Of a stretch of DNA of 64,000 nucleotides, positions 43,156-50,219 are shown piece after piece. The stretch's first letter is position 1, and every line of letters starts with the position of its first letter. The notes below the pieces were generated by a model. It saw only the letters and a program-made list of their open reading frames with translations, was not told the origin of the DNA and made no database searches. The position numbers and the translations under genes were made by a program. Source of the stretch: Alphaproteobacteria bacterium (GTDB lineage Bacteria > Pseudomonadota > Alphaproteobacteria > UBA2966); assembly GCA_018650465.1 (NCBI GenBank), contig JABIFY010000027.1:1-64000 (forward strand), in the 5' to 3' direction.

Positions 43156-43184
43156 ATCATACATTAGAAATTCTATATCATACA
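43156..43184. promoter_or_regulatory. Candidate LysR operator: direct repeat ATCATACA
   Basis: ATCATACA occurs at 43156-43163 and 43177-43184, 21 bases apart (two helical turns), just upstream of the LysR start and inside the gap to the divergent small ORF. Position suits LysR autoregulation; binding is inferred. Confidence 0.35.
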
Positions 43185-43279
43185 ATGAAAATTTCTCGTT
43201 TGTAGAAAGCCCATCAGGAGCATAAATACACAGCATACCTTGAGTATGGATGAGATAAACACATTAGAGGAACTTGGTT

Positions 43280-43438
43280 ATGAACCCTTATCAGCTGATC
43301 GTCAAAACAAACCCTGAATTCACGAACAAAAACCGTTCGCCAGTAGACTTCCACACAATGATCAGTGTCGGAGCACTGCACGCCGTTAATGCAGTGGAGC
43401 GCACGTGGCGCTATTTGGTGCCCCGCGCCGGAAAGTAA
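43280..43438 (+). CDS. Small ORF, 52 residues, divergent from LysR gene
   Basis: ATG at 43280 preceded by GAGGAAC seven bases upstream, encoding a 52-residue basic protein (starts MNPYQLIVKT, ends VPRAGK) without membrane segment or signal. It fills the gap between the LysR regulator and the end of the FlgO-like gene and is divergent from the regulator, the classic place for a LysR target. I recognise no family; the evidence is the good ribosome binding site, length and position only. Confidence 0.45.
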   Translation: MNPYQLIVKTNPEFTNKNRSPVDFHTMISVGALHAVNAVERTWRYLVPRAGK

Positions 43439-43468
43439 CAAGTGCAGTCTGGCTGCTGGTGGACAGGG

Positions 43469-44902
43469 TTATTTGTTCGCCGGCAGCACGTTGATGACAA
43501 CACTGGCTTCGCTGATGCTGACATTCTGCATTTGGCGGAAAATATGTGGCAGGCGGAAATCCATGCCTTCGGGCAGGACCGGAAAATTGTTGGAACGAAT
43601 GGACTTTGGCAGTTTGTCGCTGATGTCGCTGGCCACGGCAAAACATTTTACCAGTTCGGTTCCGGCGGGTTCACCAAAGACCAGGTCAAAGGGGAGCATG
43701 CTGCCTGGAAGCGTTTGTAGTTTGCCGCCCGTGACCCTGGCATTCTGGTGATAGCGGTTGGGAAATATCTTCAGCATCCTGCCGTCGGCCTGGCGATAAA
43801 AACAATAAAGCCAGGCATCCTGATCCAGGCGAATTTCCAGGTGCAGTTTTTCACCGATATTGTAGACCGGCGTTTCGCCCCGGTTGCTGCGCAGGGCAAA
43901 GCGGAAAGGGCCAAGGCCGTCATTTTCCAACAATTGCGGCGGGAAATTTCCGTCCGGGCGTACATTCATTTCCAGCGGTGGCAAGACCTTGCCGGACCAG
44001 GCGGCTGTGCGCCCGTCTGGCGCCCGTAATCGCACTTTCAGATCGACGGCCTTGCCAAAATCCCAATAGCTGCCGGTCAGGATGTAAATATTGTTACCGC
44101 GCCCGGTTTTGATTTGGGATTCTTCTTTGTCTTTTCCTGTCCAGGCCGCGCGTTTGATGCGCACCATGCGCCCGGTGATCTTGTTGGAATAGGCAGCGGC
44201 CAGCTCATCCCGCAATTGTTCTTCGATATAGCGACCGAAACGGGTTTGCATGCGGGTGTTTTCGAAACGGATGCCGCCAAGCCGGATTTCATTGGCGTCA
44301 GCGGCCATCTGCGCCAGCCTGCGAGCGCCTTGGCGAATACCTTGTTCCAGGGTGACCGTGGCCTGGTTCTGTTGCAGGTTAATGAATTGACTGGAGGTCG
44401 AGGCCACGATGTTGCCGACCCTTGTTTTGCCTTTAGACGCCCCCAGGACTTTGTAGGACAAGGCGATGCGGCGGTTCTCCAGGGAAATTTCACCGATAAC
44501 CAGCAAATCGACACGCGCACTTTTGGAAACGGTTGCCACTGGATTTTCCATATCCTGATGGGTTTCTTCCAGATCCGCGATCAGGGCACCCAGTTCCTTG
44601 CGACCGACAAATACCAGCTTGCTGCCGGCTTTGCGTTGCAGGGCGGCTAGCAGGTTTATATTCAATTGTTCAGCGACCCGGGTGGAGACCGGGATATCCC
44701 GGCTTTGAAAGGGCCAGACCGCGACCCGGATTTTGCCGCCCAGCAGCCGGTTGTCCTTTAAGCCTTGCAGCAACTCGTCAGCCAGCAAGCCAAGCGTGAA
44801 GTCACTGCCGCCTGCACTGTCCTGGGCATAGGCTGGTGATCCAGCTTGAGAGAATATCAAGCCGGATATTGCCAACAGCATAAAAGCCAGGCGTTTCACC
44901 AT
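43469..44902 (-). CDS. Exported FlgO/CsgG-like protein with DUF4384-like C-terminus (envelope cluster)
   Basis: A 477-residue secreted protein, signal peptide about 1-26 (cleavage at 'AYA'). Residues about 50-190 look like the FlgO/CsgG/TolB-N fold: 'IRVAVWPFQSRDIPVSTRVA', 'LNINLLAALQRKA', 'VGRKELGALI', 'VDLLVIGEISLENRRIALSY'. Residues about 350-450 follow the DUF4384 pattern: 'IGEKLHLEIRLDQDAWLYCF', 'GRMLKIFPNRYHQNARV', 'FGEPAGTELVKCFAV'. DUF4384 is often found on caspase-like or surface proteins, but no protease domain is here. AAGGAG lies ten bases before the ATG, which overlaps the OmpA-like gene's end. Confidence 0.8.
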   Translation of the reverse strand: MVKRLAFMLLAISGLIFSQAGSPAYAQDSAGGSDFTLGLLADELLQGLKDNRLLGGKIRVAVWPFQSRDIPVSTRVAEQLNINLLAALQRKAGSKLVFVGRKELGALIADLEETHQDMENPVATVSKSARVDLLVIGEISLENRRIALSYKVLGASKGKTRVGNIVASTSSQFINLQQNQATVTLEQGIRQGARRLAQMAADANEIRLGGIRFENTRMQTRFGRYIEEQLRDELAAAYSNKITGRMVRIKRAAWTGKDKEESQIKTGRGNNIYILTGSYWDFGKAVDLKVRLRAPDGRTAAWSGKVLPPLEMNVRPDGNFPPQLLENDGLGPFRFALRSNRGETPVYNIGEKLHLEIRLDQDAWLYCFYRQADGRMLKIFPNRYHQNARVTGGKLQTLPGSMLPFDLVFGEPAGTELVKCFAVASDISDKLPKSIRSNNFPVLPEGMDFRLPHIFRQMQNVSISEASVVINVLPANK

Positions 44903-45453
44903 TTAATCACTTTCTCCTTGATCTCATTTTTTGGATCACTTTTTTGTCGACTATCAGCCTTCGTTCGCTCTGACTGTATCAGAACAAACTCCACACGGCG
45001 ATTTTCGCCACTGGTAGGGGCCAGTACATTTTTCAATCTGGTTTCACCCAGGCCTGATGGGGTAAGGCGTTTATTTCGAATACCGCCTTTATGAACCAGA
45101 TAGTCAAACACGGCTTTGGCCCGGCGTTGGGAAAGCTTCAGGTTCATGTTTGCACGACCGGAAGCATCCGTGTGGCCGACAATCTGAAAACGTTCGGCGG
45201 CCAGTTTCCGATCCTTCAAGGCATCAACAACGATATCCAGTTGTCGTTTGGCACGATTGGTCAGATTGCTGGAGCCTGTCTTGAATTCAATATCCAGATC
45301 AATGGCTCGGGCCTGACCACTGTGCTGCGCCATATAGCGGATGGGGGCGAGGCTACGGATGATGGTATTTTTGTCGATATCAGCGTTTTGAGCTGTGACC
45401 GCACCCATGCTTGCAAAAATCAGAAAGCTGGCCAACATCAAAAGTCTGGTCAT
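44896..45453 (-). CDS. OmpA/Pal-type peptidoglycan-binding protein (envelope cluster)
   Basis: About 185 residues from ATG 45453, which has AGGAG seven bases upstream (the longer frame to 45492 lacks one). Signal peptide ('LMLASFLIFASMGAVTA'), no lipobox. OmpA C-terminal domain at about 45-155: 'DIEFKTGSSNLTNRAKRQLD', 'FQIVGHTDASGRANMNLKLS', 'QRRAKAVFDYL', 'SGLGETRLKN', 'ENRRVEFVLI', with the Asp and Arg that bind diaminopimelate. A Lys-rich tail follows. Periplasmic; would anchor the system to peptidoglycan. Follows a hairpin after the lipoprotein gene. Confidence 0.92.
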   Translation of the reverse strand: MTRLLMLASFLIFASMGAVTAQNADIDKNTIIRSLAPIRYMAQHSGQARAIDLDIEFKTGSSNLTNRAKRQLDIVVDALKDRKLAAERFQIVGHTDASGRANMNLKLSQRRAKAVFDYLVHKGGIRNKRLTPSGLGETRLKNVLAPTSGENRRVEFVLIQSERTKADSRQKSDPKNEIKEKVIKW

Positions 45454-45499
45454 ATTTTTGCTCCTGGATGACACAAACAAGGAACGGTACAAGTCAAAA

Positions 45500-45529
45500 C
45501 CCGTCAGCAGCGTTCAGGCTGCTGACGGG
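45500..45529 (-). terminator. Intercistronic hairpin between lipoprotein and OmpA-like genes
   Basis: Perfect 12-bp stem CCCGTCAGCAGC / GCTGCTGACGGG with a 6-base loop, followed on the minus strand by TTTTGACTT. It would act as a partial terminator or an mRNA stabiliser, making more of the first gene than of the two downstream genes. Confidence 0.6.
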
Positions 45530-45541
45530 CCTTTGAAAATC

Positions 45542-46447
45542 CTACCAGTCATCAGGATCGAGATTGCGTTTCTTGCGTTTGGAAATTCGGGTCAGGACAT
45601 ATTCATTGCCCGAGAAGCGAACCCGACCAGAGACCCCGATGTGATCCAGCATCTTGCGCAGGTTACGGTTGAGACGTGTCGCTGTGCTGCTGCTTTCGTA
45701 CCAGTATTCGTGATGTGTGCGACCGGCATAAACCGCCCGGTGACGCTCGTAGCCGCGGAAGACAACGATATATTCTTCGATATCCATCATGTCGTCTTCG
45801 GTGAAGCCATCAAAGACCAGGGAGAAGCCATTGTTGATGTTGGCTTTGCCCGATCCGCTGCCGTCATTGTCATCGTCATAAATCGAGACCAGTTTTTCGG
45901 CCAGAACGGAGCCCACATCGCGGGCAATGATTTTGCTATATTTTCCGACGGTTTCCAGTAAGCATTCCCGTGGGCAATTAGCTTTGGCCGTCCATTCACG
46001 CGGGCTTTCGATTTCGAAATTACCAAGGCGTTGACCGCTTTTGACGGCCAGAAGGCGACCAGTGACTCGGGTCTTGATTTTGGTCGTATAGTTATAATCC
46101 CGGGCGCTGGCGTAGATCGTAAAGATCACGGCAATATCAATGGGCGGACGTTTGAGCGTTTTGGCGATGTCGATGATTTCGGCATCGGTGCGGCGCACCC
46201 GGCCTTGGGCAAAGTCATCCAGGGAGACCGCTGTTTCGTCAAAAACATCAAAGCCTTCGTTGTGGATTTCATTGGTCAGGGCATCCAGGACGCGGCGGAA
46301 AACGCGGCTGTTACGCGGCACGCTGTCCTCGTCTGCATCTTCGCCCATGATCAAAAGATTGGGCTTTTCTATGGCCATGGAGGGCGGCGCGCCTGCGCAG
46401 GATATCAGCAGCAAGGCACCGGCAAACATGAAGATCATTTTTTTCAT
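45542..46447 (-). CDS. CsgG/FlgO-like lipoprotein (envelope cluster)
   Basis: About 301 residues from ATG 46447, which has GGGAGA seven bases upstream; the frame to 46531 has no site. Lipoprotein signal with lipobox 'LLISC' (C17). The mature part has the CsgG-like rhythm: 'RVFRRVLDALTNEIHNEGFD', 'DAEIIDIAKTLKRPPIDIAV', 'TKIKTRVTGRLLAVKSGQRL', 'RDVGSVLAEKLVSIY', then a second acidic/basic domain ending in 'RISKRKKRNLDPDDW'. First gene of the left-running three-gene operon. Together with the FlgO-like and the 30.8-kb lipoprotein it gives three such proteins in one system. Family call is tentative. Confidence 0.72.
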   Translation of the reverse strand: MKKMIFMFAGALLLISCAGAPPSMAIEKPNLLIMGEDADEDSVPRNSRVFRRVLDALTNEIHNEGFDVFDETAVSLDDFAQGRVRRTDAEIIDIAKTLKRPPIDIAVIFTIYASARDYNYTTKIKTRVTGRLLAVKSGQRLGNFEIESPREWTAKANCPRECLLETVGKYSKIIARDVGSVLAEKLVSIYDDDNDGSGSGKANINNGFSLVFDGFTEDDMMDIEEYIVVFRGYERHRAVYAGRTHHEYWYESSSTATRLNRNLRKMLDHIGVSGRVRFSGNEYVLTRISKRKKRNLDPDDW

Positions 46448-46773
46448 CGTATTCTCCCAAAAGCTGGCCCGTCGGGGCTGGCAGGAATTAATGTCACAAT
46501 ATTTCAGTCGACGTATTCTATTCACTGCCAAGGTAATGGCGGGACCAGGGCCGTTTTTTCCTGAACCAGAAATATTTTTATCAGATTATGGCCTGGATGT
46601 CTCCTGGACCGGTTGTTTATGGCGCGTATTATGCACTTGTATTTTGATTTTGGCATCAAAATATTGGCAATAATTGCAGGTATTTACCAGCAAAAACGTC
46701 ACCAGAAAGGGACAAGACCTGTCCAATTTGTCGCAAAGTTAGCCGGATTTGCTGGTCCGGAATAATTATTGGA
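46448..46773. other. 326-base intergenic region upstream of the envelope cluster
   Basis: Promoter region of the three-gene lipoprotein/OmpA/FlgO-like operon. It holds copy A of the shared element at 46534-46559. The remainder, towards the PfkB kinase stop at 46774, is AT-rich and holds no gene or hairpin I can support. Confidence 0.6.
46534..46559 (-). promoter_or_regulatory. Shared envelope-cluster promoter element, copy A
   Basis: On the minus strand: AAAAAACGGCCCTGGTCCC followed by GCCATTA, preceded by AGG and followed by CCTTGG. It matches copies B and C in the A-run, GCYCTGGWCCC and CATWA blocks. It lies 87 bases before the ATG of the lipoprotein at 46447. Confidence 0.65.
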
Positions 46774-47883
46774 TTAAGTTGGCCAGTTCCAGCTGGTCAC
46801 CGGCAATTGTGCCGCAACTGCCGAGACCTTTTCATCCAGTTGGTCGCGATTGAGCAAACCGGACTGGGTATCAACGGCGGCCACCACGGCGGCGGCATTC
46901 ACGGCAGCTGCGCGCAAGGCCGCTTCGACTTTTTCACCACTGGCCAACAGGGCACTGAGTGTCGAAGTAAAGGCATCCCCGGCACCAGCGGTGCCTTTGA
47001 CTTCGGTACGCAGGGTCGGGCAGTGATACACGCCGTCGGCGTTTGCAAGATACGCCCCTTCGATGCCGTCGGTGATCAGGATGTTTGCCAAACCCCTGGC
47101 GCGCACACGGGTCATGAAATCAATCAGACCGAGATCAAAGCCGCCAAAGTGGAGGCCGCGAGCCATCAATCGTGGCTCGTCATTATCGATTTCTTCTTCT
47201 TCTTCGTCTGTGCCATCGGTGACGTCATCGGAAACGGCCAGGGCTGGTACCAGGGTTTCAGCTTCCACCCGGTTCACAGCCAGCAAATCAATATGCGGGA
47301 AACTGTCGAGAATGCTGGCCGTGCGCAAGGTTAACTGGCGGATGCCGGGATTGGCCGCAACAAAGGCACCGGCGGCATCAGCCTTGGTGGCAATATCACC
47401 AAAACAATCAGCCGAGCGACCAGAGAGGCTGGTGATATAAACCAGATCGCGATCTTGCATCAGATCAGGATTGATGTCGCTGGTTCGCATCAACGTGTTG
47501 GCACCGCGCTGGGTAAAGATCGTGGCGTTGCGATCATGGGACGAAACCATGACGGCGGTGCCTGTGGGCGCTTCGGCAGTGCGGATCACGGCGCCCGTCT
47601 CGACGTCCTCTAAGGTCATGCGATCCAGAATACGTTCACCATTTTGGTCTTCGCCAACCTTGACCAGCACGCCGGCCTTCATGCCCAGCCTCGCCATGGA
47701 GACCGCCGTATTGACCGCCCCGCCACCAATGTGGGTGGAGATGCTCTGGCTTTCGATCTTCAGGCCTTGTTCCAGCAACAAGAATGACGACGTCGCATTG
47801 GTCATGGTCATGCGTTCAACGTCTTTGCTGTTGACCAGAACAATGATGTCGACCATGGCCGACCCAATACATAACGCGCGCAT
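46774..47883 (-). CDS. PfkB-family sugar/nucleoside kinase with acidic insertion
   Basis: Ribokinase-fold kinase, 369 residues from ATG 47883 with AGGAA six bases upstream; the frame continues to 48144 only by reading through the long inverted repeat. Visible: 'ALCIGSAMVDI', 'HIGGGAVNTAVSMARLG' (substrate glycines), 'AVNRVEAETL', and 'GTAGAGDAFTS' with catalytic D303. An unusual acidic insertion ('DDVTDGTDEEEEEIDNDE', about 219-236) interrupts the segment after the N-x-x-E motif. Last gene of the amino-sugar unit, so a phosphorylated amino-sugar or related substrate is likely; fructose-type or pseudouridine-type activity cannot be told apart. Confidence 0.88.
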   Translation of the reverse strand: MRALCIGSAMVDIIVLVNSKDVERMTMTNATSSFLLLEQGLKIESQSISTHIGGGAVNTAVSMARLGMKAGVLVKVGEDQNGERILDRMTLEDVETGAVIRTAEAPTGTAVMVSSHDRNATIFTQRGANTLMRTSDINPDLMQDRDLVYITSLSGRSADCFGDIATKADAAGAFVAANPGIRQLTLRTASILDSFPHIDLLAVNRVEAETLVPALAVSDDVTDGTDEEEEEIDNDEPRLMARGLHFGGFDLGLIDFMTRVRARGLANILITDGIEGAYLANADGVYHCPTLRTEVKGTAGAGDAFTSTLSALLASGEKVEAALRAAAVNAAAVVAAVDTQSGLLNRDQLDEKVSAVAAQLPVTSWNWPT

Positions 47884-47908
47884 GGTTAGTTTCCTGTTGA
47901 AGTTCGGT

Positions 47909-47990
47909 GGCCACGCCGCCCACGCCCCCTCCCGACCGCCCATGCAATTATACTGGTGGGCGGTCGGGAGGGGGCGTGGGCGGCGTGGCC
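47909..47990. repeat. Perfect 34-bp inverted repeat (hairpin) between two genes
   Basis: Arms 47909-47942 and 47957-47990 are exact reverse complements, 34 bases each, G+C-rich (arm begins GGCCACGCCGCCCACG), with a 14-base AT-richer loop. It starts ten bases after the oxidoreductase stop and ends 25 bases before the kinase ATG. No T-run follows, so it is not a standard intrinsic terminator. I saw no second copy in the window. Could be an mRNA-stability element, a small non-coding RNA precursor or a miniature mobile element. Confidence 0.85.
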
Positions 47991-47999
47991 AATCATAAC

Positions 48000-49076
48000 T
48001 TAAAGACTCACAATCTTGCCGCTCTTTATAGACTGATCTGCGGCCAGGACAATGCCGAGTGAATTGACGGCGTCGGCCATGTGGTCGCTTAAGTCCACGT
48101 TGTTGGTGATGGCATCGAGGAAATATTCCTGTTCGCGTTGGCAAAGATCATCATGGCCAGGCTCGTCTTCGGTATTGATGATCTCATCTTCGCGGCTGAA
48201 ATTACCACTACCGTCCGTGTCACTGAAATGCAGTCGCAGGCTGTCTGTTTTGGTGTGGGCATCTACGTCGTCTGATTTGTGACCTTCACCGGCTTCCTCG
48301 GCGGCAACGATCGAGACACAGCCTCTGGGGCCAACCACGTCTTTTACAAAGAACGCGGTTTCACTCATCATCGGCCCCCAACCGGCTTCGTACCAGCCGA
48401 TGGAACCGTCATCAAAGAAGACCTGTAGCTGGCCGTAATTATACATGTCAGGATCAATCTCGGGTGTCAAATTGACACCCATGGCATGCACCTTGACCGG
48501 TTTGGCCCGCGCCATCAGGCACATCATATCCACATAATGCACACCGCAATCTACAATGGGCGACATGGTCTTCATCAGGGTCTTGTGGGTCTCCCATGTG
48601 GTGCCACTGGATTGTTGGTTCAGGTTCATGCGCATGACCAGGGGCTTGCCCAGGCCTTGCGCGACCTCAACCAGTTTGGTCCAGGAGGGGTGGTGGCGAA
48701 GGATATAACCGACCACCAGTTTTTTGTTCAAACGTTTTGCGGTATCGACCACGCGCGTGGCATCTTCCAGGGTTTCCGCGATGGGTTTTTCCAGAAATAC
48801 ATGGGCACCGGCTTCAAAGGCCTGGACGGCAAAATCGGCGTGGGTGTCGGAATAGGTGTTGATGGAAACGGCATCCGGCTTTAATTCGGCCAGAGCCTCA
48901 GTGTAGTCAGAAAACTTTGCGTAGGCGTCCAATTCCGTTGGCAGGCTGGTCATGCCGGCAATATTGCGACTGCACAGGCCGACAACCTCATAGCCCGGCA
49001 AGGCGTGATAGGCCTTGGCATGTGATAATCCCATATTACCCAGGCCAACGATCAGTACCCGTACCTTGTCCGTCAT
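48000..49076 (-). CDS. Gfo/Idh/MocA family oxidoreductase
   Basis: NAD(P)-dependent sugar-type dehydrogenase, 358 residues. N-terminal Rossmann domain ('VLIVGLGNMGLSHAKAYHAL'), the family's 'HVFLEKPIAETLEDA' with the conserved Glu-Lys-Pro, and 'VVGYILRHHPSWTKL'. The C-terminal sheet domain has 'VDCGVHYVDMMCLM' (substrate His). It is coupled to nagA by ATGA overlap, so its substrate is probably an amino-sugar derivative or a chito-/muro-sugar oxidised or epimerised before NagA/NagB-II. Exact reaction unknown. Confidence 0.88.
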   Translation of the reverse strand: MTDKVRVLIVGLGNMGLSHAKAYHALPGYEVVGLCSRNIAGMTSLPTELDAYAKFSDYTEALAELKPDAVSINTYSDTHADFAVQAFEAGAHVFLEKPIAETLEDATRVVDTAKRLNKKLVVGYILRHHPSWTKLVEVAQGLGKPLVMRMNLNQQSSGTTWETHKTLMKTMSPIVDCGVHYVDMMCLMARAKPVKVHAMGVNLTPEIDPDMYNYGQLQVFFDDGSIGWYEAGWGPMMSETAFFVKDVVGPRGCVSIVAAEEAGEGHKSDDVDAHTKTDSLRLHFSDTDGSGNFSREDEIINTEDEPGHDDLCQREQEYFLDAITNNVDLSDHMADAVNSLGIVLAADQSIKSGKIVSL

Positions 49077-50209
49077 GTGTCACTTCCTTCAATCCACGTT
49101 TTTGTCACTTGCAAGTCATCATCCAGTAAAGCGAAGTCGGCACGGTAGCCAGGTGTTATACGCCCCCGCTGGTCGCCCAACCCGAGAAATTCAGCCGGAT
49201 ATCTTGATGCCATGCGCAAGGCTTCTTCCAGGTCCAGGCCAACCCCGGCCACGGTATTGCGCACAGCACTGGCCATATCCAGGTGCGATCCTGCGAGCGT
49301 GCCGTCTTCTGCCATGCAACGATCATCCTCTACGGTGATGGTGCGGCCATATAAATCAAAAGCCTGCATGTCACTGCCGACAGAGGGCATGGCGTCTGTA
49401 ATCAAAATCATCTTGCCAGGGGCTTTGGCCTTGATGGCCGCACGTAACGTTGCGTCATGAATATGATGACCATCGACGATCAATCCACACCAGGTTGCGT
49501 CATCATCCAGGGCTGCGCCAACCACGCCAGGGGCGCGGCTTTCCATAGGCGTCATGGCATTGAACAGATGGGTAAAGCCTGCCAGACCTTCGCCCAGGGC
49601 ACTTTGCATATCATCATAAGTGCCCGCCGTATGGCCGGCACAAACCCGCACGCCTGATTTTGTCAGGGCGGCGATGGTGCCTGATGGTACGGTTTCAGGT
49701 GCCAGGGTAACGATACGCACGCCAAGGCCGTCTGACTGATACAGGGCCATCAGGTCTTCATCGACAGGGCGGATGCGGTCCTGATTGTGAATGCCCTTGC
49801 GTTTGATGTTCAGCAAGGGGCCTTCGAAATGGATGCCAACGATGCCAGGCATGTTCTGAACAATGGCTGACCGGATGGCCTCCGCCGTGGTTTGCATGGC
49901 GGTTAAATCATCGGTGATCAGGGTCGGCAGCATTGCCGTGGTGCCAAAGCGGCGATGGGCTTTTGCCAGGGCGGTCAGGCTGTCGACGGTGGTGTTGCCA
50001 TCAACCATAATGCCGCCGCCGCCGTTGACCTGAATATCGACAAAGCCAGGGACCAGTAATTGCCTGTTCAAGTCGATGCGGTCGCAGTCGTTGGGAACAT
50101 CGGCGCTTTCGCAGATTTCCCGCACAAAGCCATCGTCCACAAGAACAGCTTTGCCATTGAGGATCGTATCGCCATCAAAAAGGCGTCCGTTGATGAGGGC
50201 TTTCGTCAT
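49073..50209 (-). CDS. nagA: N-acetylglucosamine-6-phosphate deacetylase
   Basis: Removes acetate from GlcNAc-6-P. Amidohydrolase of 378 residues, normal size. Visible: 'LLVPGFVDIQVNGGGGIMVD' (metal-site loop), 'IVGIHFEGPLLNIKRKGIHN' (metal-binding Glu), 'VCAGHTAGTYDDM' and 'GFTHLFNAMTPMESRAPGVV' (metal histidines), 'ILITDAMPSVGSD' (catalytic Asp). Ten bases after the deaminase gene, coupled to the oxidoreductase. Confidence 0.95.
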   Translation of the reverse strand: MTKALINGRLFDGDTILNGKAVLVDDGFVREICESADVPNDCDRIDLNRQLLVPGFVDIQVNGGGGIMVDGNTTVDSLTALAKAHRRFGTTAMLPTLITDDLTAMQTTAEAIRSAIVQNMPGIVGIHFEGPLLNIKRKGIHNQDRIRPVDEDLMALYQSDGLGVRIVTLAPETVPSGTIAALTKSGVRVCAGHTAGTYDDMQSALGEGLAGFTHLFNAMTPMESRAPGVVGAALDDDATWCGLIVDGHHIHDATLRAAIKAKAPGKMILITDAMPSVGSDMQAFDLYGRTITVEDDRCMAEDGTLAGSHLDMASAVRNTVAGVGLDLEEALRMASRYPAEFLGLGDQRGRITPGYRADFALLDDDLQVTKTWIEGSDT

Positions 50210-50219
50210 AGCTGTACTC

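Noticed and set aside
30762-46447. Envelope cluster as a Zorya-type anti-phage system
   Set aside because: There is an ExbB/MotA-like candidate but no ZorB-like protein with an OmpA end adjacent, and no ZorC, ZorD or ZorE-like helicase or nuclease.
46534-46559. Shared element as a sigma-54 promoter
   Set aside because: GG and GC pairs are only four bases apart in CTGGWCCCTGC, whereas sigma-54 needs about ten.
47884-48144. N-terminal extension of the PfkB kinase
   Set aside because: It reads through the 34-bp inverted repeat and the end of the oxidoreductase gene; the kinase fold and a good ribosome binding site begin at 47883.
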